Assembly (NCBI GenBank): GCA_017399945.1
Contig: JAFQAQ010000002.1
Location: forward strand, 33,194-97,193
DNA length: 64,000 nucleotides
Direction: 5' to 3'
Source of the DNA: Clostridia bacterium
GTDB lineage: Bacteria; Bacillota; Clostridia; Christensenellales; Borkfalkiaceae
Shown here: positions 26,501-34,071 of the stretch, one piece after another
Position numbering within the stretch: the stretch's first letter is position 1
How the letters are laid out: each line of letters begins with the position of its first letter
Notes under the pieces: model-generated
The model's input: the letters and a program-made list of their open reading frames with translations, nothing else
Told to the model about the DNA's origin: nothing
Databases searched by the model: none
Program-made: the position numbers and the translations under genes

Positions 26501-28863
26501 GTAACGTTAATCGTTCTTTCAAAAACTATATCGTCGATAACCTTAATAACGGGTTTATTTAAGTTAATTGCGCTTTCAAGTTCGGCAAAATTCTTAACTA
26601 CGTAAGCGTTCCAATTTCCGTTTACTAGTTCGCCACTATAATCGGTGTAACTTGGAATAGTTTCTTCACTATCGTAAACGGTAAGTTTGTTTGCGATAGC
26701 GCTTGCCCAATAGGTAGAATCTAGTTCACCACTAACGTCTAAATCAACACAATTAGTTTTGTTAAGGTATAGTTTAGCGTTTGCCGTGTTACCCCAAATG
26801 ATAGGTCCACCGGAAGTAGCAGTATTTCCCGAAAGGGTTAATCCACTTATATAAACGTTCGTGCCGGCAGAAGTTTCGTATAAAAAACCACCTTTTGCCG
26901 CCGAGTTTTCTATACCCGTTAGGTTATATAGTTTAGCTTGGGTTTTACCAGAAATTAATAATGCGCCACCCAATCCGTTTGAAGTGTTTTTAGTAAACGA
27001 ACAAGAATGTATCACACTTTCAACTTCGCCCGTGTATAGCATAACTGCGCCTGCGTTTGAAGCATTGGTTTCGTAACAACTATTTTCTTCAAATTGACAG
27101 CCGTATAAAGAAGTGGGCGACGAAGTATAAGAATAAATTGCGCTTCCCGCAATAGCTTGGTTTTTAGTAAAACTACTATTATATACGTTTAACGTAGAGC
27201 CCGTTGCGTATATAGCGCCACCGTTATTAGAAGCAACGTTTTGTTGTGCGTCTATTCTATTTAGGGTTGCAGTGGAAGTACCGGTAAGATAAATACCTGC
27301 GCCGGACGTTCCTTGGTTGCCCGTAAAGATAGCGTGGTCTATTTCCATAGTTGAAGCGCTTAGGTGAATACCACCACCCGTGCTTGACGTAACGTTTTCG
27401 GTAAAGGTAAGTCTTTCGCCGTTAAGCACGCTTGCTTCTGCAAGAGAAATCGTTCCGTTAGAAGCTTGGTTTTTGGTAAACTCACCGTTTATTAAGTCGA
27501 TAGTCGACGCAGTTAGTCTAATCGCGCCACCGTAACTAGCAGAAAGGTTTTCGGTAAAGGCAACTCTATCCGCACGCACGGTTGCTCCGTTAACCACTTC
27601 AATCGCACCACCAGTACCCTCGGTCGTGTTGGACTTAAAGGTAGTGTCTAATAACGATAGGTCGTATTCGACTTCTAGCGTATTGTGTCCATTAACGAAA
27701 ATTGCGCCGGCAGTTTCAACGGCAGTGTTGTTTTCAAAAACACAATTTTGAGTGGTCGTTTGTATGTAAGAACCCGTTTTATAAATAGCGCCACCCTTTT
27801 CGTCGGCAACGTTACCCTTAAACAAGGTGTCGTTAGCCTCTATTTTACCCGAAGAATAAATAGCGCCACCTACCGACGAAGCGTGGTTGTTTTCAAAGGT
27901 TACGTTGCTTTGTGCGTATGGATTTTCTCCACCTAAATAAAGTTTTGCCGCCGTACTTGCAGGTAGGTATATTGCGCCACCCGCAGTGGTGGAAGTATTG
28001 TCAGAGATAGTTGCGTTATAAACGTTTAGCGTACGATAATTATAAAAAGCACCTGCCCTTACAGCCGAGTTGCCTTGGTATAAACCACCGTAAACGTTGG
28101 TTACTGCAAAGTTATAAAAAGCACCGCCGTAAACCGATTCGCCAGAAGTGTTTACCGAGTTGTTGATATATTCACCACCGTAAACGTTAAGCAAAGCGTT
28201 CTTTGAAACGATTGCAACCGCACCACCTACGTATTTGGTGTTAGACAACTCGTAAATAGCGTTAAGCGCCCTTTCGTTGCCCGTCTTTTTGCAGTTTGTA
28301 ACCGTCAAGTTATCGTATAAATCGGCTTGTGCGTTCGGACACACGAATACGACCGAGCCAACAACGGTTGCCGTAATATTTTGGCTGTTGCCGTCGACCG
28401 TTATCTTACTTTGCGCGTTTTCGCCGTATCCACCCAAAGAGAAAATAACCGTTTGGTCGCAAAGGTTATCTTCGGAGTCTTGACCAACGACGAAAAAGTC
28501 GCCAACGAAATTAGCGTTTCTAGTAAGCGTAACCGATTGGTCTGAATAAACGATAGTGTTTTTTGCCACGTAGAACGTACGGTCTATTTCAAAACTCGTA
28601 CTTAAACGAATAGCGTCTATTCCGTCGGACAAGGCTTGTTCTAGTTCTTGCGAGCTAGCAACGTCCCTACTCGTTAACGGAAAGATTACTTGTCCGTTTT
28701 CGTCGGCAACGATTGGGCTTGCTTGAACGTAAGCCGAGCCGTTCCCCAACGTGGGATCGTTTGGTTGTGTTTCTTGCGCTAGCGCTATTATAGGCATAGT
28801 CGTAAACGCCATAAATAACGCGATTAAAAGTGCAAGTAACGTGCTTTTTTGTTTTCTTTTCAT
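17518..28863 (-). CDS. Giant secreted protein: beta-helix repeats, PLD-like, LamG-like x4, SGNH-like
   Basis: About 3781 residues. I start at the ATG 28863 because GAGAGGTG lies seven bases upstream and a signal peptide (MKRKQKSTLLALLIALFM to ALAQ) begins there. Three large units begin near residues 94, 780 and 1380 with an IDRTFYV/IxxTLTRA introduction and continue as dozens of short GGAIY/GGGxY repeats, the pattern of right-handed beta-helix (Pmp/pectate-lyase-like) adhesins. Residues about 2235-2465 resemble one phospholipase D half, with HTKLCAV and SSSNLDG. Paired cysteine motifs (CSICGQE, CTICNK) follow. Four LamG/concanavalin-like domains occupy about 2760-3540. The last 220 residues are SGNH-like but the nucleophile Ser is Gly (VGDGIT). 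No sortase motif or membrane anchor is visible. Likely an adhesin or polymer-binding surface protein. Confidence 0.85.
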   Translation of the reverse strand: MKRKQKSTLLALLIALFMAFTTMPIIALAQETQPNDPTLGNGSAYVQASPIVADENGQVIFPLTSRDVASSQELEQALSDGIDAIRLSTSFEIDRTFYVAKNTIVYSDQSVTLTRNANFVGDFFVVGQDSEDNLCDQTVIFSLGGYGENAQSKITVDGNSQNITATVVGSVVFVCPNAQADLYDNLTVTNCKKTGNERALNAIYELSNTKYVGGAVAIVSKNALLNVYGGEYINNSVNTSGESVYGGAFYNFAVTNVYGGLYQGNSAVRAGAFYNYRTLNVYNATISDNTSTTAGGAIYLPASTAAKLYLGGENPYAQSNVTFENNHASSVGGAIYSSGKIEANDTLFKGNVADEKGGAIYKTGSYIQTTTQNCVFENNTAVETAGAIFVNGHNTLEVEYDLSLLDTTFKSNTTEGTGGAIEVVNGATVRADRVAFTENLSASYGGAIRLTASTIDLINGEFTKNQASNGTISLAEASVLNGERLTFTENVTSSTGGGIHLSASTMEIDHAIFTGNQGTSGAGIYLTGTSTATLNRIDAQQNVASNNGGAIYATGSTLNVYNSSFTKNQAIAGSAIYSYTSSPTSLYGCQFEENSCYETNASNAGAVMLYTGEVESVIHSCSFTKNTSNGLGGALLISGKTQAKLYNLTGIENSAAKGGFLYETSAGTNVYISGLTLSGNTATSGGPIIWGNTANAKLYLNKTNCVDLDVSGELDSTYWASAIANKLTVYDSEETIPSYTDYSGELVNGNWNAYVVKNFAELESAINLNKPVIKVIDDIVFERTINVTNDTVIFSTSQCKFIRAQEFTGRLFVVGDLEGETQENGVHLSIGLSTANTDNLITIDGQNKQSQTAIEVLQNAQLSLYKGVSIINCSSENGAVLTVQNNATANLVGCEISNNASNLNGVILNYGRLNVEKAVISNNVAVNGGAIYNQGILNISDCTLQENYAEKGGAIYLAGGSVQINSTITNNSAIEGGAIYIATDSCELSISLAIFESNYAQLGGALYLNQGEFSLVGATFINNSAIDGGAIYSNQSTVQAIGLIANGDQTSNNGGFIYAIDSSLQLKENQIKNTGGYLGGAIYLENSSLNSVSDNFEGCFALEGGAIYGLQSKINVNQTYFTSNEADYNGGAIAVYLSEVYSLKSNFNQNLSYNDGGAIFGCQSAITVYETTFINNVSSVNGGAMAVINQSNAQVYTSIFDGNSSKKNAGAIYVSGVSTVAKIQLCQFINQQATRFGGVLYADNKANAQLYNVQTSNNNALRGGVVYLADELTQVAIIDLTVDQNIATDGPIAYGTKGAVLFVNKQKVKDLSTENLDSDYWNKALYGMMTVKAISDSAPEFMEEGNESAGDLEGAIEVSTADQLEQAILQGHKNIRVVSDFEIDRTFYITSEVTIFSTARYTLTRASDFGGDFFVVGEDSEGNNTVIIKADDVLTMGNPQSTTTGLLTIDGNKDNMTVDVYGSIFFVCNGGIVNLYENLSVINCHKVDNQRTLFERFSFSRANRVGGSVAIVDFGGLNVYGGVYQNNSIKVEDASTEEGRNSTNGGVFYNEGNITIYDGLFIDNEGARGGIVYNYAIMKIYGGSFISNHATISGGVYYSASRATSQLNAGYKSTSTILFKENTARVNGGAICSATLNGIVLYGNVVFEGNQALTGSGGAVYTSSTFTVKNVTFKDNVAASRGGAMFVSRASQTYVTRFVLLENCSFIGNSANIGGAISLYCSDASYESGSVVDVVNSEFIGNTAASGGAITAERKSILTIKDSTFTDNYSTGEAGVLYVISQATATIVNTTMANNKADSHGGAISVRSSTIDIKTSIFDKNSTSKNAGAIYISYSSDIDRNSKVTISDSTFNGNSTASSGGAIYATRRSIENDTKVLTLKSVDFKQNVAKENGGAVLLTAGVDVYMTDVSFVANSTTKSGDSLGGAIALASSILTVDGGLFTKNGSAQHAGGISVGENANVVLNNVVASRNTARNHGGFIYSVGTTTIHNSFINNNNANMGGGVYLYDGAITEIYNTEFNNNKSTENGGGLFVYTYGTPTVVNACTFNGNLSQGVGGGFYISGKSLASLYNLTGVNNEATTGGFIYETTSGTVVTLIGATVSQNHAQKGSIIWGNTFNAKLRIDKSKFVDLDYGNIDGDYWTVAISGSLTVEEITETAPTAPGFDSVVEKVQTSPVRTPVSVDDVFNLSQNSSDGFINATYDKFPILDNSSNFMSKEETYFENINGKTVKVDTFVYPNYSPADNMTVGEALLIFQAMQYKKQYPTENVEIDIASYRFSVQTAININRNSRYFGYARALPHQNYDEFGFVRVSYLLVSAAKMGVKVNVLAHRDAYPITNSKVLPSTVIEYFEYYLDEPCDPSYAEDRFVRDYLSFHYFDWTLSDGGKGGTDMMHTKLCAVSHYIDMNGEIHRDAVWTSSSNLDGITSSGYNANWKQQTANIISDHEYIYRTSVNYLRLMTGLDGQEEIIEFQNILNVETTKQIDLILAGKGDQIAKDEQLVYIGTEQDDVFELYFTPFAGDVLSWSEVYNPYSKYMRELYESEDYIVFTWNAAEYSGSFPLARQLENMLVDAFHKNKNPKNKIYANMESFDASTFDDLVVGKDIGFKSINKWEKGSVHNKDLQFSYVKNGQRYYVSLINSCNLHAGSMYFQSNFAIVIKETSCADDSVFSALAKYSTTGDLVEHTFTDTSRKEATPTEHGYIYNKCSICGQEEVVKTLHYAGDWIVERVATPTQNGIRYKLCTICNKVVESEETKYNGSMYNPETNSGSDFTNDTKLPTKIDQTPLTIQATVQYNGNGTRGGVIFGNYSSYKDQNAINLEIYTYGRVRLFYINNGVRSDVIFSTDIRSTEKVHIAVTVDGNLAKLYLNGQLTETIGVEQGLPIVDKEFFIGGDHRSDVASIFKGTIYSVAVFDDVRNAQEILSDMEYVSEKGEDVIYAKYFLGNEVTSFVGGEYNQGLKFTADQINGIEQLEKPISTIEAEVCVPTTHTDRAGVIVGNYNGSSSDTISIEVLAGGKIRLYYIANNVRYDYSFAKDIRSNARTHIAITVDGTTATLYVNGVMEETIQTAAVLPNVTEGFAVGGDYRANNAQFFKGTIYSLHLFSNVRTQSEIREDIVHVDNNDENVLYSAYYSADGAENAINGQTFNANTYGALPCDLDGTPQTFEAVIELSPSYTGRAGVIVSNNFKNSQIVSLEVYKNGKLRLYFRDNGQTVDCRFDTDVRSNKPIHLALSIEGTIAWLYINGELVETQELAIPLPVSTFGYSVGGDFRPGNDQYFKGTIYSVNLFDHARTQEQIINDMVFVDSSEALASAQFINAKPISGAKLHNDVKLVIVSNATPDCDGVAKYVCAKCGKVIGYYSIPYMSDGIINNNYENTDSSLGGNAYYKIEQAFDKAPVTYEVLLQLSPNITDRGGVILGNYNGASNKMNLEIYTNGAPRLWYKVNGVSYSYEFKADVRSQESVHLAFVVDGLSCSLYIDGVLSETVQLDCLVPYDGSNFYVATDARVNVQSFKGNIYSVSIFSDVRTQSEIKQDMIMITSDTDNVLFSKYFVASEIITAKGPLADKTAVFVGDGITAGINCQDAKYWEILKEGLELGETNAMGLENSCISGVANNGVDSLISRIDSIPQADLITIFMGTNDYTYDTPLGSINDTTDTSFYGALNQIITTLQAKYPNAKIVFATPTHRYGYGINSATGEQFTLDTLPNGAGYSLVDYVNAIKQACEKYSVACVDLYSDLDMDVSDEDTRLYYMEDGLHLTSAGHRLVADYLEHALIQIFSQSAE

Positions 28864-28883
28864 ATACGCACCTCTCACGAATA

Positions 28884-28926
28884 TAAAATAATATATTATT
28901 TTAACATCTTTTTACGGTGTTTGCAA
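28884..28926 (-). promoter_or_regulatory. Promoter of the giant gene with overlapping 20-bp palindrome
   Basis: Minus strand -35 TTGCAA (28921-28926) and -10 TAAAAT (28898-28903), 17 bp apart. The -10 box forms one end of a perfect 20-bp palindrome (28884-28903) reading outward from ATAT to TAAAA/TTTTA, which covers the probable transcription start and could be an operator. Confidence 0.5.
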
Positions 28927-28991
28927 TAACAATTTTTTAGCATACGGCTAAACTCCTTTTCTTTCCTTATGAAAAAAATATTTAAAAAACA

Positions 28992-29020
28992 AAAAAAGAC
29001 GGGGGTTTACCCGTCTTTTT
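28992..29020 (-). terminator. Terminator of the fructan operon
   Basis: GACGGG, TAAA loop, CCCCGTC and a run of T on the minus strand, 20 bp after the last GH32 gene. Nearly the same sequence as the terminator at 17478-17510 but in the opposite orientation. Confidence 0.8.
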
Positions 29021-29039
29021 TAGATGGTTTTATTATTCT

Positions 29040-30386
29040 CTATACGTTTTCTTTTTGATAAGTGCAAGATTGCGCTTTTACGTTTAGAATTAAGCCGTTT
29101 GCGTCTTCGGGGGGATATATGGTTGAAGATAAAACCTTTCCGTCTTCAAAAATTTCCACCGAGAATTCGTCCATAACTATCGTTAAGGTCGTTACGTGGT
29201 TGTTCGACCAAGGCATACGGCGTATTCCCGCAAGGGAATCTTCGTCCGTCTCTACGCCGACGATTTGCTCGCCCGAACGAGAGCGATTAAACACCCACTT
29301 GCCGTCTATTAAAGATAGTTCGGTATAGTTTTCGCCATTGTTTCTAAGTTTAAGGTTAAATTGCTTTAACTCGGTTGCCGTTATGGTTATAACTCCCTTA
29401 ACCACTTGGTCGGATAAACTTTTATCCACGATTTTTTTAATTGCGTCCTTAGTGGCGACCACGGGAGTTTGATAGAGTCTGCCGTCCTTTACGCATACCT
29501 TTCTAGGCACGGTAAGCATTCCGGCAAAACCGTATTTAGCAGACGGAACGTTTCTATCCCACATATTAAGCCAGCCGATTACGATAGGCGCGCCCGTAAA
29601 GGTTTGCGGAGCGTATAGGTCGAAGCCGTAGTCCATCGTGCCGATGGCGGTTGCCTTGTAGTTTCCGTTTTGGTAATCCATTTCGCCGACTGCCCAATAG
29701 GAAGTGTGTACGTTTTGGTGACCTTCGGATTTTGGTTGAAACTGTTCGCTGTAAAGCAAATACCCTTGTTCTTGGTTAAGGTCTGGGCATTCGATTATAG
29801 TTCCACCCGAATCCTTGTTAAACAAATCGCCAACGAAAGACCAATTGAATAAATCCTTTGATTTAAATAACACGATTCTACCCGTGCCGTCACGTCTTTT
29901 AGCGCCTACTGCGCACCAAAACCAATCGTCGTGTTTCCATACTTTTGGATCGCGAAAGTTCCACGGTTCGTAATCGCTAGGAAGAATATCTTCGCCGATA
30001 ACGATTCCTAGTTTTTTGAAGGTAATTCCGTCTTCGCTAACTGCAAGGCATTGGTTTTGCCTAAACGTTTCGCCACCTTGATTTTCAACGACGCCCGTGT
30101 ACATTAGGTAAAGTTTTCCGTCCTGCTCGATAGCACTACCCGAAAAACAACCGAAGGAATCGAACTCGTCACAAGGTTTTAGCGCTATGGGAAGGTATTC
30201 CCAATGGGTTAAATCGTCGCTAACGACGTGTCCCCAATGCATTGGCCCCCATTTGGTATCAAATGGATAATGTTGATAAAAGGCATGGTATTTACCCTTA
30301 TAAAAAATTAATCCGTTGGGATCGTTTATCCATCCTTTTTCGCCTGTCACGTGAAAAGCGGGTTTTATAATTTTAGGTATGGTCAT
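29040..30386 (-). CDS. Cytoplasmic GH32 fructosidase (sucrose-6-phosphate hydrolase/fructanase type)
   Basis: 448 residues from the ATG at 30386; the upstream in-frame TTG lies inside a hairpin and is unlikely. No signal peptide. The three GH32 catalytic elements are intact: nucleophile Asp22 in WINDPNG, transition-state Asp146 in FRDPK and acid/base Glu199 in ECPDL, followed by the C-terminal beta-sandwich (about 310-448). It would cut beta-fructofuranosyl bonds of sucrose or imported fructo-oligosaccharides. As the last gene of the fructan operon and the only non-secreted GH32 here, it is the intracellular finishing enzyme. No PTS gene is nearby, so unphosphorylated oligosaccharides brought by the ABC importer are the likelier substrate than sucrose-6-phosphate. 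Confidence 0.92.
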   Translation of the reverse strand: MTIPKIIKPAFHVTGEKGWINDPNGLIFYKGKYHAFYQHYPFDTKWGPMHWGHVVSDDLTHWEYLPIALKPCDEFDSFGCFSGSAIEQDGKLYLMYTGVVENQGGETFRQNQCLAVSEDGITFKKLGIVIGEDILPSDYEPWNFRDPKVWKHDDWFWCAVGAKRRDGTGRIVLFKSKDLFNWSFVGDLFNKDSGGTIIECPDLNQEQGYLLYSEQFQPKSEGHQNVHTSYWAVGEMDYQNGNYKATAIGTMDYGFDLYAPQTFTGAPIVIGWLNMWDRNVPSAKYGFAGMLTVPRKVCVKDGRLYQTPVVATKDAIKKIVDKSLSDQVVKGVITITATELKQFNLKLRNNGENYTELSLIDGKWVFNRSRSGEQIVGVETDEDSLAGIRRMPWSNNHVTTLTIVMDEFSVEIFEDGKVLSSTIYPPEDANGLILNVKAQSCTYQKENV

Positions 30387-30412
30387 ATTCAGTATCTCGC
30401 TTTTTAATATTT

Positions 30413-30434
30413 CCCTTGCCCTTTCGGGCAAGGG
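30413..30434 (-). other. Intercistronic hairpin with GAAA tetraloop
   Basis: CCCTTGCCC, GAAA, GGGCAAGGG: a perfect 9-bp stem capped by a GNRA loop on the transcribed strand. No T-run follows, so it is not a terminator. It lies between the 1191-residue surface protein and the GH32 gene and may stabilise or process the mRNA. Confidence 0.6.
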
Positions 30435-30474
30435 TGTTTGATTATTAATAGTTTTTAACTATCGTGGTTTTGTA

Positions 30475-33400
30475 TTAGGGTAAAATTGCTGGAAGATAAC
30501 CGGCAGGTGCGCTAGCTAAGTTTGCCTTAAAGTCGTCTACTACGAAACAACCGTAGTTAGAAGTTGAATTATCGACTACTCTAAAGAAACAATCTGCAGT
30601 TAAACCACTATATTGATAGTAGTATGAAAGCATATTGGTGTTAATCTTTCCTTCGCCTTCGTTATAGAAGGTTGCAATTACTTCGCCGTCTACTCTACAA
30701 AGTTGAATATATACGTCGCGAGTGCCTGCGCCACCAAACTTGAAGGATACGAAGGTGTTTTGCTTTAAGGTGAATACCGAGCTACTTAAAGTACCCTTAG
30801 TATTTTCACAGTTGTCGCCGTTAGGTTGAGCAAAGGTGAACAAGAAGTTGCCGTCTTTTACACCGTCGTTTTTAACGTACCAACCAGCGTCGATTTCGCT
30901 GTTTAATACCCAACCTAAGGTGTTGAACGCGCCTGCTTCGGTAATTGCCATGTTCCAACCGTCGATATTACCCGTTTCGAAACTACCGTTAGTTACTTGG
31001 TAGTTGTTATGGAAAATATCGTTTGCAGTTTGACCTTGGGGTAAACTTTCAGTAGAAGCGTAGTAGGTTACTAGGTTATCAAAGGATACGCAACCCCAAT
31101 TGTTGAACGCGTAGTCAACTACTTGGAATCTAGCAAGTCTACCAAGGTTTTCTTGACCGAGATTTGCAACGTATTGGATAAGAACTGCTTCGTCTTGCGC
31201 TTGTTGACGATATCTTGCGATTATTTCGCCCGAAACTGCGTCGATTACTTGAACGTAACACAATTCGTTTCCACCGCCACCGAGCATATAAGAGATATAA
31301 CCCGTGCCACCGATTTCAAAGACGGAACTGGTTAACACACCCTTGTTGCCTTCTAATCCGTTGCCTGCCAAATGGTCTTCTACACCACTGTATAAGTAAT
31401 CGCCGTTTTTGCCGTATTCTCTACCGTTGAAGAAAGCGTTTGCGTTGGTTACGTGGCCTGGGGTGCCCATATTCCACCAACCTTGAACGTCGCCCAATTC
31501 AAAGCCACCGTTAAAGGTATCGTAAATAGTACCGGTTACTTGATAAGAAACTGCGGTTGCGTTTTCAAAGCCTTGTGGCTCGGTTTCGTAGTAGGTATTA
31601 AAGCTATCTGCGAAGAATAATCCGTAACCACTGTCTGCGTTATCGCTAATACGGAAGAATACTTCTTTACCGTCGAAAGCAGAAAGATCTGCCTTGTATG
31701 CAATCAAAGTACAGCCACTCTTTAAGCCGTCGGTATTTTCTTGCCATAAACCGTTATAGTAACGCGCAAGAATTTGTTTATTTTCGGCGTCTACAACGTC
31801 AACGTAAACGTAGTTACCGTCTTTCATAGCACCAACTTTGAAGGTGATGAATCCCGAACCGCCAACTACGAAAGTAGAACTGGTTAACGTACCAACCGAA
31901 GCTTCGGTTGCGCCGACAGCGTATGCCGAGAACATCTTTTGTCCGTCCATACCGAATTCATATCCTAAACCGTTGTTTTCCCATTCTTCTACCCAATAGT
32001 GAGAAGCAGTGTCAACGTCACCGATATTGCCCACTTTGGTCCAACCTTCTAAGCCGTCTTCAAAACCACCGTTAACTAGTCTGTTTTCAGTAGAGTCAAC
32101 CATATTTAAGTTATATACGTAAGTGATAGCGTCTGCTTGGTTGTTTGCAGTAAACGATACGGATACTTCAAACGCCTCAACGGTTACCTTGCCGTTATAA
32201 CTATTAAAGTTAAAGGTATACGTACTTCCGTCTAAAACGATTGGTTCGCCCTTATAAGTTGCCGAATAAGTAAGTTCAAGATCGCCGGGGTTATCTACGT
32301 TTTCAGCAAAGTCGATAGTGATATTTTGTTTGTTGTCAAGTAGATAAACGTCGTAATTTCTGTTAAGAACTTCGGTATATACGGTAGGAGCGAGTTCGTT
32401 GGTGATTTGAACGTAAAGTTCAACGGTTAGTTTAACGTTTTCTTTATATAAAACTTGAACGGTAACGGTTGCGTTTACGCTTTCGGTAATTTCGCCCGAA
32501 GTGATGGTGAACGCGCCGTCTACGACGTCGCTTACAAGGAGTTTAGCATTGTTGGAAGTTATTATATAAGAAATGCTACTTAACCCGTTTTCATTAACGT
32601 AATCAGCAAGGGTAATAACCTTGTTATCGTTAGATGCTAATCTAAATTCCTTGATTGCGTTAGCAACTTCTTCAACAGGTCTAATTTCAAGTGCGTTGCG
32701 CGCGTTAGTTAACGCAACGGTTGCATCGTCAACTTGTTGTTGAGTTGCGTATAAGGTGGTTGCGATTTCTTTTGCGAAGTTAAGTTTTTCTTCGTAAGCG
32801 TTGTAACTACCTTGGGTGTAATCGCCTTGTTCTTTAATTTCAACAACTAGTTCGTCGAAAAGCGCAGTTTTATCCGCTAAAAGATTTTCGGCAACTACTG
32901 CGTTTTCAGGTATTTGACTTTCTTTTGCGTAGAAAGTGTTAAGTTCGTCGAAGAATACAACGCCCCAACCTTCGGTTGCTAAATCGTGAACCACTAGTCT
33001 TACTTGTTGATTTAAGTATTTAGAAAGGTCTGCTTTATAAGTAACGAAGTTTGCTAGGAACACGGTGTTGCCAATCATTTCTCTCTTTTGTTCAACGGTA
33101 TATTCCCCTGCTGGTAAATCAGCGAACTTGGTGTTTCTATAAAGTTCAAGAACGTTGCCGTTTTCATCTTCGATAGTGATAAAACATCTTTGGTTTCCTG
33201 CGCCACCGAACATATAGGTAATAACGCCCGTGCCACCAACCTTAAATAAAGGAGATGCTAGCCTTCCGGTAGAAGCTTCGCTTGCACCGTCAGCGTAAGA
33301 GGAGAAGTAGTTGCCAACGTTGTTCATTGCATATCCTTCACCCCAGAAAGTAGAGTTTGCGTGTACGCCTGCAAAAGGTGCGTCGCCGGATAAGTTAGTG

Positions 33401-34050
33401 AAAGTCCAACCTTCAATACCGTTATCAAAGTTGCTGTTAGCAACGCGGAATTGGTCGTAACTTATTTTGCTATCACCTTCAACTTGGTCAACCACGTCGT
33501 AGCCACCGCCTTGGTTTAATTGCACTTCCGTAATGAACGCGCGAATATTTTCTACTAAACCGATATCTTGTTGATAGGAGTTTTCAAATTCGATTTCGTA
33601 TACGATAAGACCGTAGTTTTCATAAGCGTCGTTATTATAAATTTCTTTTGCGCCGTAGTTAACTACGCCCTCTTGGGTATTGAGCGCAACTGCTCCGTAA
33701 TAGGTTGCAGTTTTTGCGTCTGGTAATTGCGTGGTGTCGATTTGACTTCCGTTAAAGTCGTATTTATAACCTATGTAATATAGTCCGTCTGCTTTAAGGT
33801 AAGTATCGTCAAACGCGGTCATGAGTAAAAGGTATTTTCCGTCGGTGGAAACTTTTGCTTTTAACTCTTTAAGTAATCCTTCGCTCTCGCTTTGTTCTTG
33901 TTCAGCTAACGCAGTGTAAGTACCGCCGGTTAAATAACTACCGAGTTGTTTGCCCTTTTCGCCGTTCATTAAGCACGCTGCGGAAAAGAAAGATACCATA
34001 AGAGCGATTAATAATACGATTATTCTGCTTTTATTAAATAACTTTTTCAT
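30475..34050 (-). CDS. Surface protein with four NGGFE-type binding-like modules
   Basis: 1191 residues with an N-terminal signal ending FFSAAC, possibly a lipoprotein. Four copies of a module of about 170 residues begin near NSNFDNGIEGW, NGGFEDGLEGW, NGGFELGDVQGW and NGSFETGNIDGW. Each runs on through a TSSxFxxGGxGFI strand, YxADLS and a final VxxFxTYY. Between the first and second copies lies a FIVAR-like helical pair (about 395-455) and two beta-sandwich segments. The same module makes up the 825-residue lipoprotein upstream. The galactose-binding-like (carbohydrate-binding) character is inferred from the NGGFExGxxGW opening and from the fructan locus. Perhaps it holds polymer at the cell surface. 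Confidence 0.75.
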   Translation of the reverse strand: MKKLFNKSRIIVLLIALMVSFFSAACLMNGEKGKQLGSYLTGGTYTALAEQEQSESEGLLKELKAKVSTDGKYLLLMTAFDDTYLKADGLYYIGYKYDFNGSQIDTTQLPDAKTATYYGAVALNTQEGVVNYGAKEIYNNDAYENYGLIVYEIEFENSYQQDIGLVENIRAFITEVQLNQGGGYDVVDQVEGDSKISYDQFRVANSNFDNGIEGWTFTNLSGDAPFAGVHANSTFWGEGYAMNNVGNYFSSYADGASEASTGRLASPLFKVGGTGVITYMFGGAGNQRCFITIEDENGNVLELYRNTKFADLPAGEYTVEQKREMIGNTVFLANFVTYKADLSKYLNQQVRLVVHDLATEGWGVVFFDELNTFYAKESQIPENAVVAENLLADKTALFDELVVEIKEQGDYTQGSYNAYEEKLNFAKEIATTLYATQQQVDDATVALTNARNALEIRPVEEVANAIKEFRLASNDNKVITLADYVNENGLSSISYIITSNNAKLLVSDVVDGAFTITSGEITESVNATVTVQVLYKENVKLTVELYVQITNELAPTVYTEVLNRNYDVYLLDNKQNITIDFAENVDNPGDLELTYSATYKGEPIVLDGSTYTFNFNSYNGKVTVEAFEVSVSFTANNQADAITYVYNLNMVDSTENRLVNGGFEDGLEGWTKVGNIGDVDTASHYWVEEWENNGLGYEFGMDGQKMFSAYAVGATEASVGTLTSSTFVVGGSGFITFKVGAMKDGNYVYVDVVDAENKQILARYYNGLWQENTDGLKSGCTLIAYKADLSAFDGKEVFFRISDNADSGYGLFFADSFNTYYETEPQGFENATAVSYQVTGTIYDTFNGGFELGDVQGWWNMGTPGHVTNANAFFNGREYGKNGDYLYSGVEDHLAGNGLEGNKGVLTSSVFEIGGTGYISYMLGGGGNELCYVQVIDAVSGEIIARYRQQAQDEAVLIQYVANLGQENLGRLARFQVVDYAFNNWGCVSFDNLVTYYASTESLPQGQTANDIFHNNYQVTNGSFETGNIDGWNMAITEAGAFNTLGWVLNSEIDAGWYVKNDGVKDGNFLFTFAQPNGDNCENTKGTLSSSVFTLKQNTFVSFKFGGAGTRDVYIQLCRVDGEVIATFYNEGEGKINTNMLSYYYQYSGLTADCFFRVVDNSTSNYGCFVVDDFKANLASAPAGYLPAILP

Positions 34051-34071
34051 TTTATTTGCCTTCTTTATAAT

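Noticed and set aside
28864..28878. Upstream GTG start extending the giant protein by five residues (MRGAY)
   Set aside because: The GTG overlaps the SD of the ATG at 28863, which directly begins a signal peptide.
17478..29020. Inverted copies of one terminator flanking the giant gene as invertible-element ends
   Set aside because: The shared stretch is only about 27 bp, it functions well as two ordinary terminators, and no recombinase gene is near.
30387..30431. TTG start extending the cytoplasmic GH32 by 15 residues (MPERAR)
   Set aside because: The codon and the following bases are part of a perfect 9-bp hairpin, no SD precedes it, and homology begins at the ATG at 30386.
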